Positions 14,972-21,748 of a stretch of 21,748 nt of DNA are shown here, one piece after another. The DNA lies in assembly GCA_947175805.1 (NCBI GenBank), contig CAMWOF010000008.1:1-21748 (forward strand). Reading direction: 5' to 3'. How positions within the stretch are numbered: the first letter of the stretch is position 1; every line of letters starts with the position of its first letter. The notes under the pieces were generated by a model. The model worked only from the letters and a program-made list of their open reading frames with translations. It was not told where the DNA came from and did not search any database. Made by a program: the position numbers and the translations under genes. This DNA is from an uncultured Clostridiaceae bacterium. Lineage in GTDB: Bacteria; Bacillota; Clostridia; Lachnospirales; Lachnospiraceae.

Positions 14972-16597
14972 CTACATCATTCCCATGCCGCCGCCTGGCA
15001 TTGCCGGTGCCGGTGGCAGATCTTCTTTGATTTCACCTACAACTGCTTCTGTGGTGAGCAGAGTAGATGCTACAGATGTCGCATTCTGGAGGGCGGAACG
15101 TGTTACCTTAACCGGGTCAATAATGCCGGTTTCAACCATGTCTACATAATCCTCCTTCAGCACATCGAAACCAATTCCCTTAGCTGACTCACTGACTTTA
15201 TTGATAATGACAGAGCCCTCTAAGCCTGCATTTCCTGCAATATGATATAACGGTGACTCCAATGCCTTCAGTACAATCTGCGCACCTGTCTTTTCATCAC
15301 CTGATAAACCTTCAGCCAGCTTTGCAACCTCCTTGGCTGCATGGATATATGCAGAACCGCCGCCTGCGATAATACCCTCCTCTACAGCCGCCTTGGTTGC
15401 TGCCAAAGCATCCTCCATACGGAGCTTTGCTTCCTTCATCTCTGTCTCTGTAGCTGCGCCTACACGAATAACTGCAACGCCACCTGCCAGCTTTGCCAGT
15501 CTCTCCTGAAGCTTCTCTCTATCGAAGTCTGAGGTTGTCTCCTCAATCTGTGTCTTAATCAAGTTCACACGACCTTCAATGGCCGCCTTGTCACCAGCGC
15601 CGTCAACGATAACGGTGTTCTCCTTCTCTACACGGACACTCTTTGCCCGACCCAGCTGCTCCATTGTCGTTTCGCTCAGGTTCAGACCTAACTCGTCAGA
15701 GATAACCTCACCACCGGTCAGGATAGCAATATCCTCTAACATAGCCTTTCTTCTGTCACCGTAACCAGGCGCCTTAACGCCCACAACCTTGAAGGTTCCA
15801 CGGAGCTTATTGACAATCAGGGTAGTCAGCGCCTCGCCCTCAATGTCCTCAGCGATAATCAACAGTTCGGAACCGCTCTGTACAATCTGCTCCAGAATCG
15901 GCAAAATGTCCTGGATATTGGAAATCTTCTTATCTGTGATTAAAATGTATGGATCGGAAAGCTCTGCTACCATCTTCTCCATATCTGTTGACATATAGGC
16001 AGATACATAGCCACGATCAAACTGCATACCTTCTACCAAATCCAGCTCGGTCTGCATAGTCTTTGACTCCTCAATGGTGATAACGCCGTCCTTGGAAACC
16101 TTATCCATAGCGTCTGCCACCAGGTTACCCACAACCTCGTCTCCCGCAGAGATGGATGCAACCCTTGCAATCTGCTCCTTGCCGTTTACCGTAGCGCTCA
16201 TATCCATGATTGCTTCTACTGCGGCGTCTGTTGCCTTCTTCATGCCCTTTCTCAAAATAATCGGATTCGCACCGGCTGCCAGGTTCTTCATACCTGCATT
16301 AATCATCGCCTGCGCAAGCACCGTAGCAGTGGTGGTTCCGTCACCGGCTACATCATTGGTCTTAGTTGCCACTTCCTTGACAATCTGTGCACCCATATTC
16401 TCAAAGGTATCCTCAAGCTCAATATCCTTGGCGATGGTAACACCGTCATTGGTAATAAGCGGTGAGCCATAGGACTTGCCCAACACTACATTTCTACCCT
16501 TTGGCCCAAGCGTTACCCGTACCGTATCCGCCAGCTTATTGACGCCTGCCTCTAATGCCGTTCTCGCATCTGTGCTATACTTAATTTCCTTTGCCAT
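14972..16597 (-). CDS. groEL: GroEL, 60 kDa chaperonin
   Basis: A 541-residue protein of normal length, starting MAKEIKYSTDARTALEAGVNKLADTV and ending in the typical GGGMGMM tail. The ATP-site blocks VTLGPKGRNVVL (29-40), NDGVTIAKDIEL and GDGTTTATVLAQ are all present, so the subunit should be active. It forms the double-ring cytoplasmic folding chamber with GroES as lid. GGAGG lies upstream of ATG. It is the second gene of groES-groEL, 101 bases after groES, controlled by the CIRCE element upstream of groES. Confidence 0.98.
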   Translation of the reverse strand: MAKEIKYSTDARTALEAGVNKLADTVRVTLGPKGRNVVLGKSYGSPLITNDGVTIAKDIELEDTFENMGAQIVKEVATKTNDVAGDGTTTATVLAQAMINAGMKNLAAGANPIILRKGMKKATDAAVEAIMDMSATVNGKEQIARVASISAGDEVVGNLVADAMDKVSKDGVITIEESKTMQTELDLVEGMQFDRGYVSAYMSTDMEKMVAELSDPYILITDKKISNIQDILPILEQIVQSGSELLIIAEDIEGEALTTLIVNKLRGTFKVVGVKAPGYGDRRKAMLEDIAILTGGEVISDELGLNLSETTMEQLGRAKSVRVEKENTVIVDGAGDKAAIEGRVNLIKTQIEETTSDFDREKLQERLAKLAGGVAVIRVGAATETEMKEAKLRMEDALAATKAAVEEGIIAGGGSAYIHAAKEVAKLAEGLSGDEKTGAQIVLKALESPLYHIAGNAGLEGSVIINKVSESAKGIGFDVLKEDYVDMVETGIIDPVKVTRSALQNATSVASTLLTTEAVVGEIKEDLPPAPAMPGGGMGMM

Positions 16598-16698
16598 GTC
16601 TATTCCTCCTACAATATAATAATGTTTTATGCATCATACCCTGCCAATATCCCTCATTACAGGCATGACTACAAATCATAAATGCAACTGTCAAAAGA

Positions 16699-16983
16699 CT
16701 ACTCTACTACGGCCAGAATATCACTCTGCTTTACAATGACATATTCTTCCTTCTCAAGCTTCACCTCTGTACCTGCATATCTGGTGTAGATGACCTTGTC
16801 GCCTACCTTAACCTCCATAGGAACCTTCTCGCCGTCCACTACTGCACCAGGGCCAACTGCGATAACCTCTGCATACTGGGGCTTCTCCTGTGAAGAAGTC
16901 GGCAGAACGATACCAGAAGCAGTCGTCTCTTCTGCTACACACTGTTTTACAACAACTCTGTCACATAATGGTACTAACTTCAT
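16699..16983 (-). CDS. groES: GroES, 10 kDa co-chaperonin
   Basis: A 94-residue protein, normal for GroES. MKLVPLCDRVVVKQ opens the barrel, EETTASGIVLPTSSQEKPQ (about 20-38) is the mobile loop that binds GroEL, and GDKVIYTRYAGTEVKLEKEEYVIVKQSDILAVVE closes it. The start at 16983 follows AAAGGAGG; an open frame continuing to 17124 runs through CIRCE and is not coding. It is the first gene of the heat-shock operon. HrcA repression through CIRCE is expected; no hrcA gene is in the window. Confidence 0.97.
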   Translation of the reverse strand: MKLVPLCDRVVVKQCVAEETTASGIVLPTSSQEKPQYAEVIAVGPGAVVDGEKVPMEVKVGDKVIYTRYAGTEVKLEKEEYVIVKQSDILAVVE

Positions 16984-17075
16984 AAAAAATCCTCCTTTTA
17001 AATAGGTCACATTCCAATGTATGGCTCCCAAACCTCTAAATATGCCACTCCACAGAAACTGACGCCTCTTTTCTT

Positions 17076-17102
17076 TTAGCACTCGCTCTAACCGAGTGCT
17101 AA
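17076..17102. promoter_or_regulatory. CIRCE operator (HrcA binding site)
   Basis: TTAGCACTC-N9-GAGTGCTAA matches the CIRCE consensus exactly. It begins about ten bases downstream of the -10 box, overlapping or following the transcript start, as in other Firmicutes groE operons. Confidence 0.98.
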
Positions 17103-17112
17103 CACATTTTCT

Positions 17113-17140
17113 ATTGTATCTCATTTTCCGAGAAAATCAA
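17113..17140 (-). promoter_or_regulatory. groES-groEL promoter
   Basis: On the minus strand -35 TTGATT (17140-17135) and -10 TACAAT (17118-17113) are separated by 16 bases, giving a start close to the CIRCE element. A second, weaker candidate -10 TATAAT lies at 17153-17148 behind a small 7-bp hairpin (17154-17170); both would be under CIRCE. Confidence 0.75.
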
Positions 17141-17248
17141 CCCCTAAATTATAAACTTTTTGTAAAAGTTGGAAAATACATTTAGAATACTCACCCTGCC
17201 TCTTTTTGCCAGTATTCCCCCAACCGCCTACCGGAAGAAAAAATCTGA

Positions 17249-17277
17249 TTGACAAACGCAAAAAATATTGATATACT
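17249..17277 (+). promoter_or_regulatory. tRNA-Thr promoter
   Basis: TTGACA at 17249-17254 and TATACT at 17272-17277 with a 17-base spacer, 15 bases before the tRNA. This is one of the best consensus promoters in the window, as expected for a stable RNA. Confidence 0.85.
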
Positions 17278-17292
17278 AACGCTTGTTTAAGT

Positions 17293-17365
17293 GCTGATAT
17301 AGCTCAGGTGGTAGAGCGTCACATTGGTAATGTGGAGGTCACGGGTCCGAGTCCCGTTATCAGCT
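17293..17365 (+). tRNA. tRNA-Thr, anticodon GGT
   Basis: A complete 73-base cloverleaf: acceptor GCTGATA/TATCAGC, D arm GCTC-AGGTGGTA-GAGC, anticodon arm TCACA-TTGGTAA-TGTGG with anticodon GGT at 17326-17328, variable AGGTC and T arm ACGGG/CCCGT. The discriminator base is T and no CCA is encoded. The T loop reads TCCGAGT, so position 55 (17347) is C instead of the nearly universal T. A T8 run directly after the gene probably ends transcription. Confidence 0.96.
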
Positions 17366-17410
17366 CTTTTTTTTATGCCCAGATAGAGGGCAGGCACCAC
17401 CAGATATCAG

Positions 17411-17439
17411 TTGTTAAAAACTTTGGCGAATGTTATAAT
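17411..17439 (+). promoter_or_regulatory. candidate promoter for the polyphosphate phosphotransferase gene
   Basis: TTGTTA at 17411-17416 and TATAAT at 17434-17439 with a 17-base spacer. Transcription from here would cross the 211-bp inverted-repeat element before the coding sequence, giving a leader of about 340 bases. Confidence 0.55.
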
Positions 17440-17520
17440 CAAAGCAAGCATAAAGAAATAAGGTAAATGGATATTGTCTATATTCTACAACGAACGTGTT
17501 AAAAAACAGAGTTTCTCAAA

Positions 17521-17764
17521 TGTCTACTAGAAATTCAATAGATAATTGCGAACCTCATCAATGTATACAATTTGATTGTGCAATTATGATAGTTTGTTTG
17601 CAGGGATATCTGATGCCGTCGGTACTTTGGTGCCGTATTTTGGCACCTTATGTACCGCTACGTGCAGCAGCTAAGCGCAAGCGACCCTGCATCAAACTGT
17701 CATATTGCACAATACATCAATATGTAAATACGAGGTTCGCAATTGTCTAACTAGAGATTCAATA
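17521..17764. mobile_element. MITE-like inverted-repeat element with flanking direct repeats
   Basis: The 18-bp ends at 17539-17556 and 17732-17749 are inverted repeats with one mismatch (core AATTGCGAACCTC). Imperfect pairing continues inward for most of the element, with GCAGGG (17600-17605) matching CCCTGC (17685-17690), and ends in a strong central hairpin: GGTAC/GTACC around GGTGCC/GGCACC at 17621-17656. Direct repeats of 20 and 21 bases (17521-17540 and 17744-17764, one indel and one substitution) flank or overlap the ends. No coding capacity. It could be a miniature transposable element or a structured leader RNA of the downstream gene. Confidence 0.55.
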
Positions 17765-17783
17765 AAGAAAGGAGCGGATACAT

Positions 17784-19253
17784 ATGTTAAAGGAATGGCA
17801 CAGAGCGGCAAGACCCGCAGAGGATGTGCTGGAGTCCCGTCTGGCGGAGGCAAAAGCAGCGCTTGCAGCAAGGCAGCTATCCATAAAAGAACAAGGACTC
17901 CCGGTGCTCGTACTGCTTGAGGGATGGGGCGCAGCAGGTAAAGGAAGTGTTTTGGGTCGGGTCATCCGCAATCTTGACCCCCGCTTTTTCAAGGTAGCTG
18001 TCATGGGAGAGCCAACGGCGGAAGAACGCAGAAAACCGTTTTTATACCGACATTTCATCCAGATACCCGAGGCAGGGCAAATCGTTTTTTTCGACAGCGG
18101 CTGGATGGATGAAGTGACAAGACAATATTTGGACGGCAGCTTGGAGGAAGAGGCGTATAAATCGCGCATTGCCAGCATCAAACGATTTGAACGGCAGCTC
18201 ACGGATAACGGCTATCTGGTCATGAAGTTTTTCTTTCACATTGAGGAAAAGCAGCAGTCAAAACGGTTAGAAGGATTAATGGAGGATGAAAATACCAAAT
18301 GGCGGGTGTCAGACGCCGATATGCGCCAAAACAAAAACTATGACTCCTATAAAAAAGTGTACAATCAGTATTTGGAAGATACCAGCCAGCCCACTGCCCC
18401 TTGGTATCTCATTGACTCTAAAAATAAAAAGTGGGCACAGCTTCAAATGATGGAATTTTTAATCAACGGCATCGATACCGCCCTGAAAAATGCTTCCCGG
18501 GCAGTACCAATCCTACAAAACACATTTCCGCTGAAGCCGATTTCCAAACTTGCTGACATTTCACTTTCAGAAAAGACGCTGACCGAGGAGGTCTACCGCA
18601 CAGAGCTGAAAAGCTGCCAGAAAAGACTCCAGGAGCTGCACAATATCATCTATCGGAGAAAAATACCAGTGATTATCGCCTACGAGGGCTGGGATGCGGC
18701 TGGAAAAGGAGGAAATATTAAGCGGATTGCGGCCGCCTTGGACCCAAGGGGCTATGAGGTTCATCCTATCGCAAGTCCGGAACCTCACGAAAAAGCAAGG
18801 CATTACCTGTGGCGGTTCTGGAATCGACTGCCAAAGGACGGACATATCGCCATCTTTGACCGAACATGGTATGGACGCGTCATGGTAGAGAGACTGGAGG
18901 GCTTTTGCAGTGAAAACGACTGGCAGCGGGCCTACAACGAAATCAATGAATTTGAGAAGGAGCTTTCCGACTGGGGCGCCATCGTCATTAAATTTTGGGT
19001 TCAAATCGACAAGGAAACGCAGTTAGAACGGTTTACACTCCGGCAAAACACCCCGGAAAAGCAGTGGAAAATCACAGATGAGGACTGGAGGAACCGGGAA
19101 AAATGGGATTTGTATGAATCCGCCATTGACGAGATGCTGCAAAAGACAAACACCACCTACGCACCGTGGTATGTCTTGGAATCCAACAACAAATACTATG
19201 CCAGAATCAAGGCATTAAAAACTGTCATTCAGGAAATTGAAACCCACCTTTAA
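17784..19253 (+). CDS. pap: polyphosphate:AMP phosphotransferase, two-domain PPK2 (class II)
   Basis: A 489-residue protein with two tandem PPK2 domains. The N-terminal domain has Walker A GWGAAGKG (47-54) but a degenerate Walker B region, FFDSGWMDE (102-110). The C-terminal domain has EGWDAAGKGG (301-310) and the intact IFDRTWYGR (357-365), so catalysis should reside there, as known for class II enzymes. The family transfers phosphate from polyphosphate to AMP, making ADP. AAGGAG lies nine bases before the ATG. It is a single gene preceded by the inverted-repeat element and followed by a terminator; no ppk1 or ppx gene is nearby. Confidence 0.92.
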   Translation: MLKEWHRAARPAEDVLESRLAEAKAALAARQLSIKEQGLPVLVLLEGWGAAGKGSVLGRVIRNLDPRFFKVAVMGEPTAEERRKPFLYRHFIQIPEAGQIVFFDSGWMDEVTRQYLDGSLEEEAYKSRIASIKRFERQLTDNGYLVMKFFFHIEEKQQSKRLEGLMEDENTKWRVSDADMRQNKNYDSYKKVYNQYLEDTSQPTAPWYLIDSKNKKWAQLQMMEFLINGIDTALKNASRAVPILQNTFPLKPISKLADISLSEKTLTEEVYRTELKSCQKRLQELHNIIYRRKIPVIIAYEGWDAAGKGGNIKRIAAALDPRGYEVHPIASPEPHEKARHYLWRFWNRLPKDGHIAIFDRTWYGRVMVERLEGFCSENDWQRAYNEINEFEKELSDWGAIVIKFWVQIDKETQLERFTLRQNTPEKQWKITDEDWRNREKWDLYESAIDEMLQKTNTTYAPWYVLESNNKYYARIKALKTVIQEIETHL

Positions 19254-19275
19254 ATATTCTCCTTCACATAAACTA

Positions 19276-19303
19276 CGGCTCCAGGGATAACACCCTGGAG
19301 CCG
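19276..19303. terminator. hairpin between convergent pap and ybaK-like genes
   Basis: Perfect 11-bp GC-rich arms (19276-19286 and 19293-19303) with a 6-base loop, 22 bases after the pap stop codon. The following CTTTAT is only weakly T-rich, so termination may be partial. It probably serves pap and limits read-through from either side. Confidence 0.7.
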
Positions 19304-19375
19304 CTTTATCTACAGTCTAAAAACTATTGACCACACTGATGCTTCTTTCTTCCTAAAACAGTAAAGACGGAGGCA

Positions 19376-19921
19376 TTAAAGCTCCCCCGTCAATTTTACC
19401 TTTGTCATATCATGCCGCACCGCCGCAAGAAACGGGCCAAACACATCTGCTGTTTTTAATTTTAAGCTGGATGTGGAAACACATGGATGGCATCCCAGAT
19501 ATTCTCCCTGCAATACATCCTCGTCCACAAGAAGACTGACCTTATTCTCCCTGTCATTCATCAGGCCCATCACGCTGACCGCTCCGGGCATAATATCCAG
19601 GTACGCCTCCATGGCCTCCGGTGAGGCAAAGGAAAGCCTTGCACTGCCAATCTGCGAGGTAATCTCCTTCGTTTTAAAGGGCTTATCTCCCGGCATCATC
19701 AGAAGGTAAAACTGCGTTTTCTGCCGATTGCACAAAAACAGGTTCTTGCAAATAGTCGCCTGAAGCACACTGTCAATCTCATAACATGCCTCCATGGTAT
19801 CCACCGGCGGATGGTCCGTCCTGAAATATTCCAGTCCCAATTCGTCCAGAAAATCATACACCCTAAGCTCCCTCTCCAATCTGCCTTCCGTATTCTCCGG
19901 TCTGCCTCTATAAAGCTCCAT
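19376..19921 (-). CDS. YbaK/ProXp-ala family aminoacyl-tRNA deacylase
   Basis: A 181-residue single-domain protein of the prolyl-tRNA synthetase-associated (YbaK/INS) family. The typical blocks are visible: YFRTDHPPVDTMEAC near residues 32-46, the CKNLFLCNRQKTQFYLLMMPGDK segment (58-80) with the conserved Lys59, and a C-terminal GCHPCVSTSSLKLKTADVF (143-161). Such proteins hydrolyse mischarged Ala-tRNA(Pro) in trans and protect proline codons; this one most resembles PrdX/ProXp-ala. The start ATG is 14 bases after the Dabb gene, with a GGAGG site upstream, so the two form an operon. Substrate assignment is by family. Confidence 0.85.
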   Translation of the reverse strand: MELYRGRPENTEGRLERELRVYDFLDELGLEYFRTDHPPVDTMEACYEIDSVLQATICKNLFLCNRQKTQFYLLMMPGDKPFKTKEITSQIGSARLSFASPEAMEAYLDIMPGAVSVMGLMNDRENKVSLLVDEDVLQGEYLGCHPCVSTSSLKLKTADVFGPFLAAVRHDMTKVKLTGEL

Positions 19922-19935
19922 GCTGTGATATCCTC

Positions 19936-20238
19936 CTACACCTCAAAATCAAGGCACATCCGCACCTCCATAAAAGGACGCACCGCACTGTCTGCCACCT
20001 TCACATGCTCAGGATGTACGGCATACCCCTTTAATGCTGCCTCATTCTCAAAAGAAGATTCCATCATCAAATCCGCACTTGAAGATGCCAGACCGTCAAT
20101 ATGAATCTGCATATCCAAGAGCCCTGGCACCCTGCCCTTTAAGGCCTCTAAGCCCGCCTTTGCATCTGCCTTAATCTCCGCCTTTTTATTGTCATCAAAG
20201 GTATCCTTTATCTTCCATAAAATTACATGTCTAACCAC
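19936..20238 (-). CDS. Dabb (stress-responsive A/B barrel) domain protein
   Basis: A 100-residue protein consisting of one dimeric alpha-beta barrel domain. The opening VRHVILWKIKD and the later HPEHVKVADSAVRPFME are characteristic of the Dabb family. Known members are stress-induced plant proteins and uncharacterised bacterial ones; catalytic role is unproven, so no reaction is proposed. The start codon is GTG with AAAGGATGG upstream. It is the first gene of a two-gene unit with the YbaK-like gene. No clear promoter was resolved in the 71 bases separating it from the flavodoxin gene. Confidence 0.88.
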   Translation of the reverse strand: MVRHVILWKIKDTFDDNKKAEIKADAKAGLEALKGRVPGLLDMQIHIDGLASSSADLMMESSFENEAALKGYAVHPEHVKVADSAVRPFMEVRMCLDFEV

Positions 20239-20309
20239 GATACTACCATCCTTTCATTATCTATCAGAACGCTGCAAGCCATGCCTCTTACCAATATCCA
20301 GCAATTGTA

Positions 20310-20765
20310 CTACAACCCCAGCCACTCCTTAATGCGCTCATCCGTCAAATCATTGCCGTTAATGCTCTCTGACACCTCTGCGCCCTTACTGCTCTTTCGG
20401 ATATCCTCTGCACTGTTACCACAACCGCCGCCGCCATTGGTCACAAAGGAATCAATGCGCATCCCTGTTAAATCATATGCCTCCAGAAAAGATAAAATCG
20501 GCATCGGGCATGTACTGCACCAATTCGGAAAGCCCAGTATCAGCCTATCGTACTTCCCTATATCCTCCACCTTTGCTGTCAGCGCAGGCCGGGCATGTTC
20601 TGCAATCTCCTTTCTCGCCTCCTCGATACAGGTCTGATAGTCCGTAGAATATGGGGCTGCTGTCTGAATCTCAAACAAATCCGCTCCTGCAAGCTCTGCT
20701 ACCCTCTCTGCCACTTTTTTCGCATTTCCTGAATAAGTAAAATAAGCTACTAATGTTCCTGCCAT
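20310..20765 (-). CDS. flavodoxin
   Basis: A 151-residue flavodoxin-like protein. The phosphate-binding loop for FMN is TYSGNAKKVA (10-19), the second flavin loop is GFPNWCSTCPMPILSFLE (78-95), and the third is VTNGGGGCGNSAEDI (108-122). Two extra cysteines (C83, C86) in the second loop and C115 in the third are unusual for this region, where Trp or Thr is more common. It is a soluble electron carrier or NAD(P)H-dependent oxidoreductase. TTAGGAGGG lies upstream of the ATG. It follows sigH by 90 bases and is probably read through from it. Confidence 0.88.
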   Translation of the reverse strand: MAGTLVAYFTYSGNAKKVAERVAELAGADLFEIQTAAPYSTDYQTCIEEARKEIAEHARPALTAKVEDIGKYDRLILGFPNWCSTCPMPILSFLEAYDLTGMRIDSFVTNGGGGCGNSAEDIRKSSKGAEVSESINGNDLTDERIKEWLGL

Positions 20766-20776
20766 AATGTTCCCTC

Positions 20777-20833
20777 CTAATCTACTTTGAATTGTTTCAC
20801 TATAGTATGCAGCGCATCAGAAAGATTCTTCAT
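20777..20833 (-). CDS. putative 18-residue ORF ahead of flavodoxin
   Basis: ATG 20833 has GGAG five bases upstream and opens an 18-codon frame (MKNLSDALHTIVKQFKVD) whose TAG stop lies inside the flavodoxin ribosome binding site. This geometry allows translational coupling. A longer version could start at 20851 but lacks a good ribosome site. Only geometry supports it. Confidence 0.22.
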   Translation of the reverse strand: MKNLSDALHTIVKQFKVD

Positions 20834-20855
20834 CTCCTCTCCTGCCGCCATTCTT

Positions 20856-21470
20856 CTATCTGCCCAGCCGTGCACTGATTTTTCCTCTTGCCCGCTGTAT
20901 GGCGTTATCGATAGCCTTCGGCGATTTCCCCATTCGGGCCGCAATCTCTGTGTAAGACATGCCATTGCGGTAATAACCGATAACCTCATATTCCATGCGG
21001 CTCAAGCAGCCCTTTAAGAGACGTTCTAAATCCTCCATGCTCTCCTCCGCAATCAAATGGCTTTCGGGATTAAACTGTGCATCTGCCGCCAATCGCTCCT
21101 TGAGGTTTAACGAGCTTCCATCCTCTGACCTTGTCTCCTGCTCAATGGAAACCGCATTATTTAAGGCGTCATGCTTTTTCCGGTTGGAGGCAGTGACTGC
21201 AGTGTAAAGTTTTCTGTCAATACAAAGCTTAGCAAAGCTGGAGAAGAGTACATTTTTCTCTGAATCGTAATCTTGAATCGCCTTAAATAACCCGATCATT
21301 CCCTCCTGTATCAAATCCTCTGTATCCCCACCTAGAAGATACATGGTTCTCGCTTCCTTTTTTACCAATGGGTTATATTTATTCAGAAGGTATTCCATAG
21401 CATACTTATCACCGGTATGTACTTTTCGGAGCATTTCCTGCTCGGAAAATGCAGCATCCTCCATCTCCAT
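20856..21470 (-). CDS. sigH: RNA polymerase sigma-H factor (Spo0H type)
   Basis: A 204-residue sigma-70-family factor of the SigH class. Region 2 (about 22-85) has LVKKEARTMYLLGGDTEDLIQEGMIGLFKAIQDYD, the core-binding and -10 recognition helices, with the FSSFAKLCIDRKL segment after it. Region 4 (about 150-200) has GMSYTEIAARMGKSPKAIDNAIQRARGKI, a helix-turn-helix for the -35. In Bacillus and Clostridia this factor drives early sporulation and stationary-phase genes. GGAGAG lies five bases before the ATG. The upstream rlmB-type gene agrees with the usual clostridial cysS-mrnC-rlmB-sigH order. Confidence 0.92.
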   Translation of the reverse strand: MEMEDAAFSEQEMLRKVHTGDKYAMEYLLNKYNPLVKKEARTMYLLGGDTEDLIQEGMIGLFKAIQDYDSEKNVLFSSFAKLCIDRKLYTAVTASNRKKHDALNNAVSIEQETRSEDGSSLNLKERLAADAQFNPESHLIAEESMEDLERLLKGCLSRMEYEVIGYYRNGMSYTEIAARMGKSPKAIDNAIQRARGKISARLGR

Positions 21471-21493
21471 CGCTTCTCTCCATTTTAATATGT

Positions 21494-21748
21494 TTATTCA
21501 CCTATCCTCTGTCTCACAATCTCATATGCCAGCACTCCGGCCGCCACAGACGCATTCAGGGAATCAATATCTCCCTTCATGGGAATTGATGCAATATAAT
21601 CACACTTCTCCCGCACCAGCCTGCCGACGCCGCTGCCCTCATTGCCAATGACAAGTCCTATTGGTCCTGTGAGATTATTCCGGTACATAACTTCTCGCTC
21701 CATATACGCACAGACAAACCAAATGCCCTGCGCCTTTAAATCCTCAAT
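21494..21748 (-). CDS. rlmB: SpoU/TrmH-family rRNA 2'-O-methyltransferase, RlmB-like (partial)
   Basis: Only the last 84 codons lie in the window; the frame continues open through the right edge, so an internal ATG at 21703 is not the real start. The SPOUT motifs that form the S-adenosylmethionine knot are visible: GPIGLVIGNEGSG (motif 2), then ASIPMKGDIDSLNASVAAGVLAYEIVRQR (motif 3, with the NAS signature). The family methylates the 2'-O of a ribose; RlmB acts on G2251 of 23S rRNA (E. coli numbering). The downstream sigH gene 23 bases later supports RlmB over other SpoU members. Confidence 0.9.
   Translation of the reverse strand: MEDLKAQGIWFVCAYMEREVMYRNNLTGPIGLVIGNEGSGVGRLVREKCDYIASIPMKGDIDSLNASVAAGVLAYEIVRQRIGE

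Noticed and set aside
14615..15187. Open frames of 67-174 residues in the intergenic region after groEL, on both strands.
   Set aside because: They are translations of the tandem repeat and hairpins, some running into groEL in antisense, and they lack ribosome binding sites.
16598..16698. A regulatory RNA in the groES-groEL gap.
   Set aside because: Only weak short complementarities (TGCC...GGCA) are visible; nothing strong enough to call.
16984..17124. A 47-residue N-terminal extension of GroES.
   Set aside because: It reads through the CIRCE element, and the internal ATG at 16983 has a strong AAAGGAGG site and gives the normal GroES length.
17539..17749. A phase-variable invertible promoter (inverted repeats ~18 bp flanking ~175 bp upstream of a gene).
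   Set aside because: The interior is itself largely self-complementary, so inversion would change little, and no outward promoter lies inside; no recombinase gene is nearby. A MITE or structured leader fits better.
20834..20989. A longer open frame overlapping the 3' end of sigH in another frame.
   Set aside because: It has no ribosome binding site and is a shadow of the sigH region-4 coding sequence; only the last 18 codons could be a separate small ORF.

Overview
The window looks like core chromosome of a Gram-positive clostridium, most likely Lachnospiraceae (Clostridium cluster XIVa). Support comes from strong GGAGG ribosome binding sites and TTGACA/TATAAT-type promoters, a CIRCE-controlled groES-groEL operon, a Spo0H-type sigma factor directly after an rlmB-like gene (a common clostridial order), NfnAB, and BIG2/NodB cell-wall proteins. 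There is no phage, insertion sequence or CRISPR array. The placement is inference from gene content.

Left part (1-6041): a small conserved hypothetical gene on the plus strand faces a minus-strand efflux unit. That unit encodes a 1301-residue RND transporter carrying a long coiled-coil insertion, followed by an overlapping TetR regulator. A TetR-type palindrome sits just downstream of a near-consensus promoter, which suggests autogenous repression. Upstream lies a cytoplasmic-looking SH3b-NlpC/P60 peptidase of YkfC type, then an intrinsic terminator.

Middle (6100-12103): nfnA-nfnB, the electron-bifurcating NADH-dependent ferredoxin:NADP oxidoreductase pair, has its own promoter. Next is a four-gene minus-strand cassette: ABC ATPase, ABC-2 permease (NatAB type), a lipoprotein fused to a five-helix 'DERQ' membrane domain, and a 66-residue XRE regulator. 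A 15-bp-arm perfect palindrome overlaps the -35 box of its promoter.

Then come a PnuC-type nicotinamide riboside transporter (GTG start), a BIG2-BIG2-NodB polysaccharide deacetylase and a 98-residue hypothetical protein. A 420-bp intergenic region made of nested hairpins and a 44-bp tandem repeat follows, including a large groEL terminator.

Right part (14972-21748): groES-groEL with CIRCE; a tRNA-Thr(GGT) with its own promoter and an unusual C at T-loop position 55; a 211-bp inverted-repeat element flanked by ~20-bp direct repeats; a two-domain polyphosphate:AMP phosphotransferase on the plus strand; then on the minus strand a ProXp-ala/YbaK editing protein, a Dabb protein, a flavodoxin, sigH and the 3' end of an rlmB-type methyltransferase that runs off the window.

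Most of the genes are ordinary housekeeping. The less explained items are the RND coiled-coil insertion with its operator, the ABC/DERQ-lipoprotein/XRE cassette with its palindrome, and the two structured intergenic elements. All calls come from reading the sequence; no database search was run.
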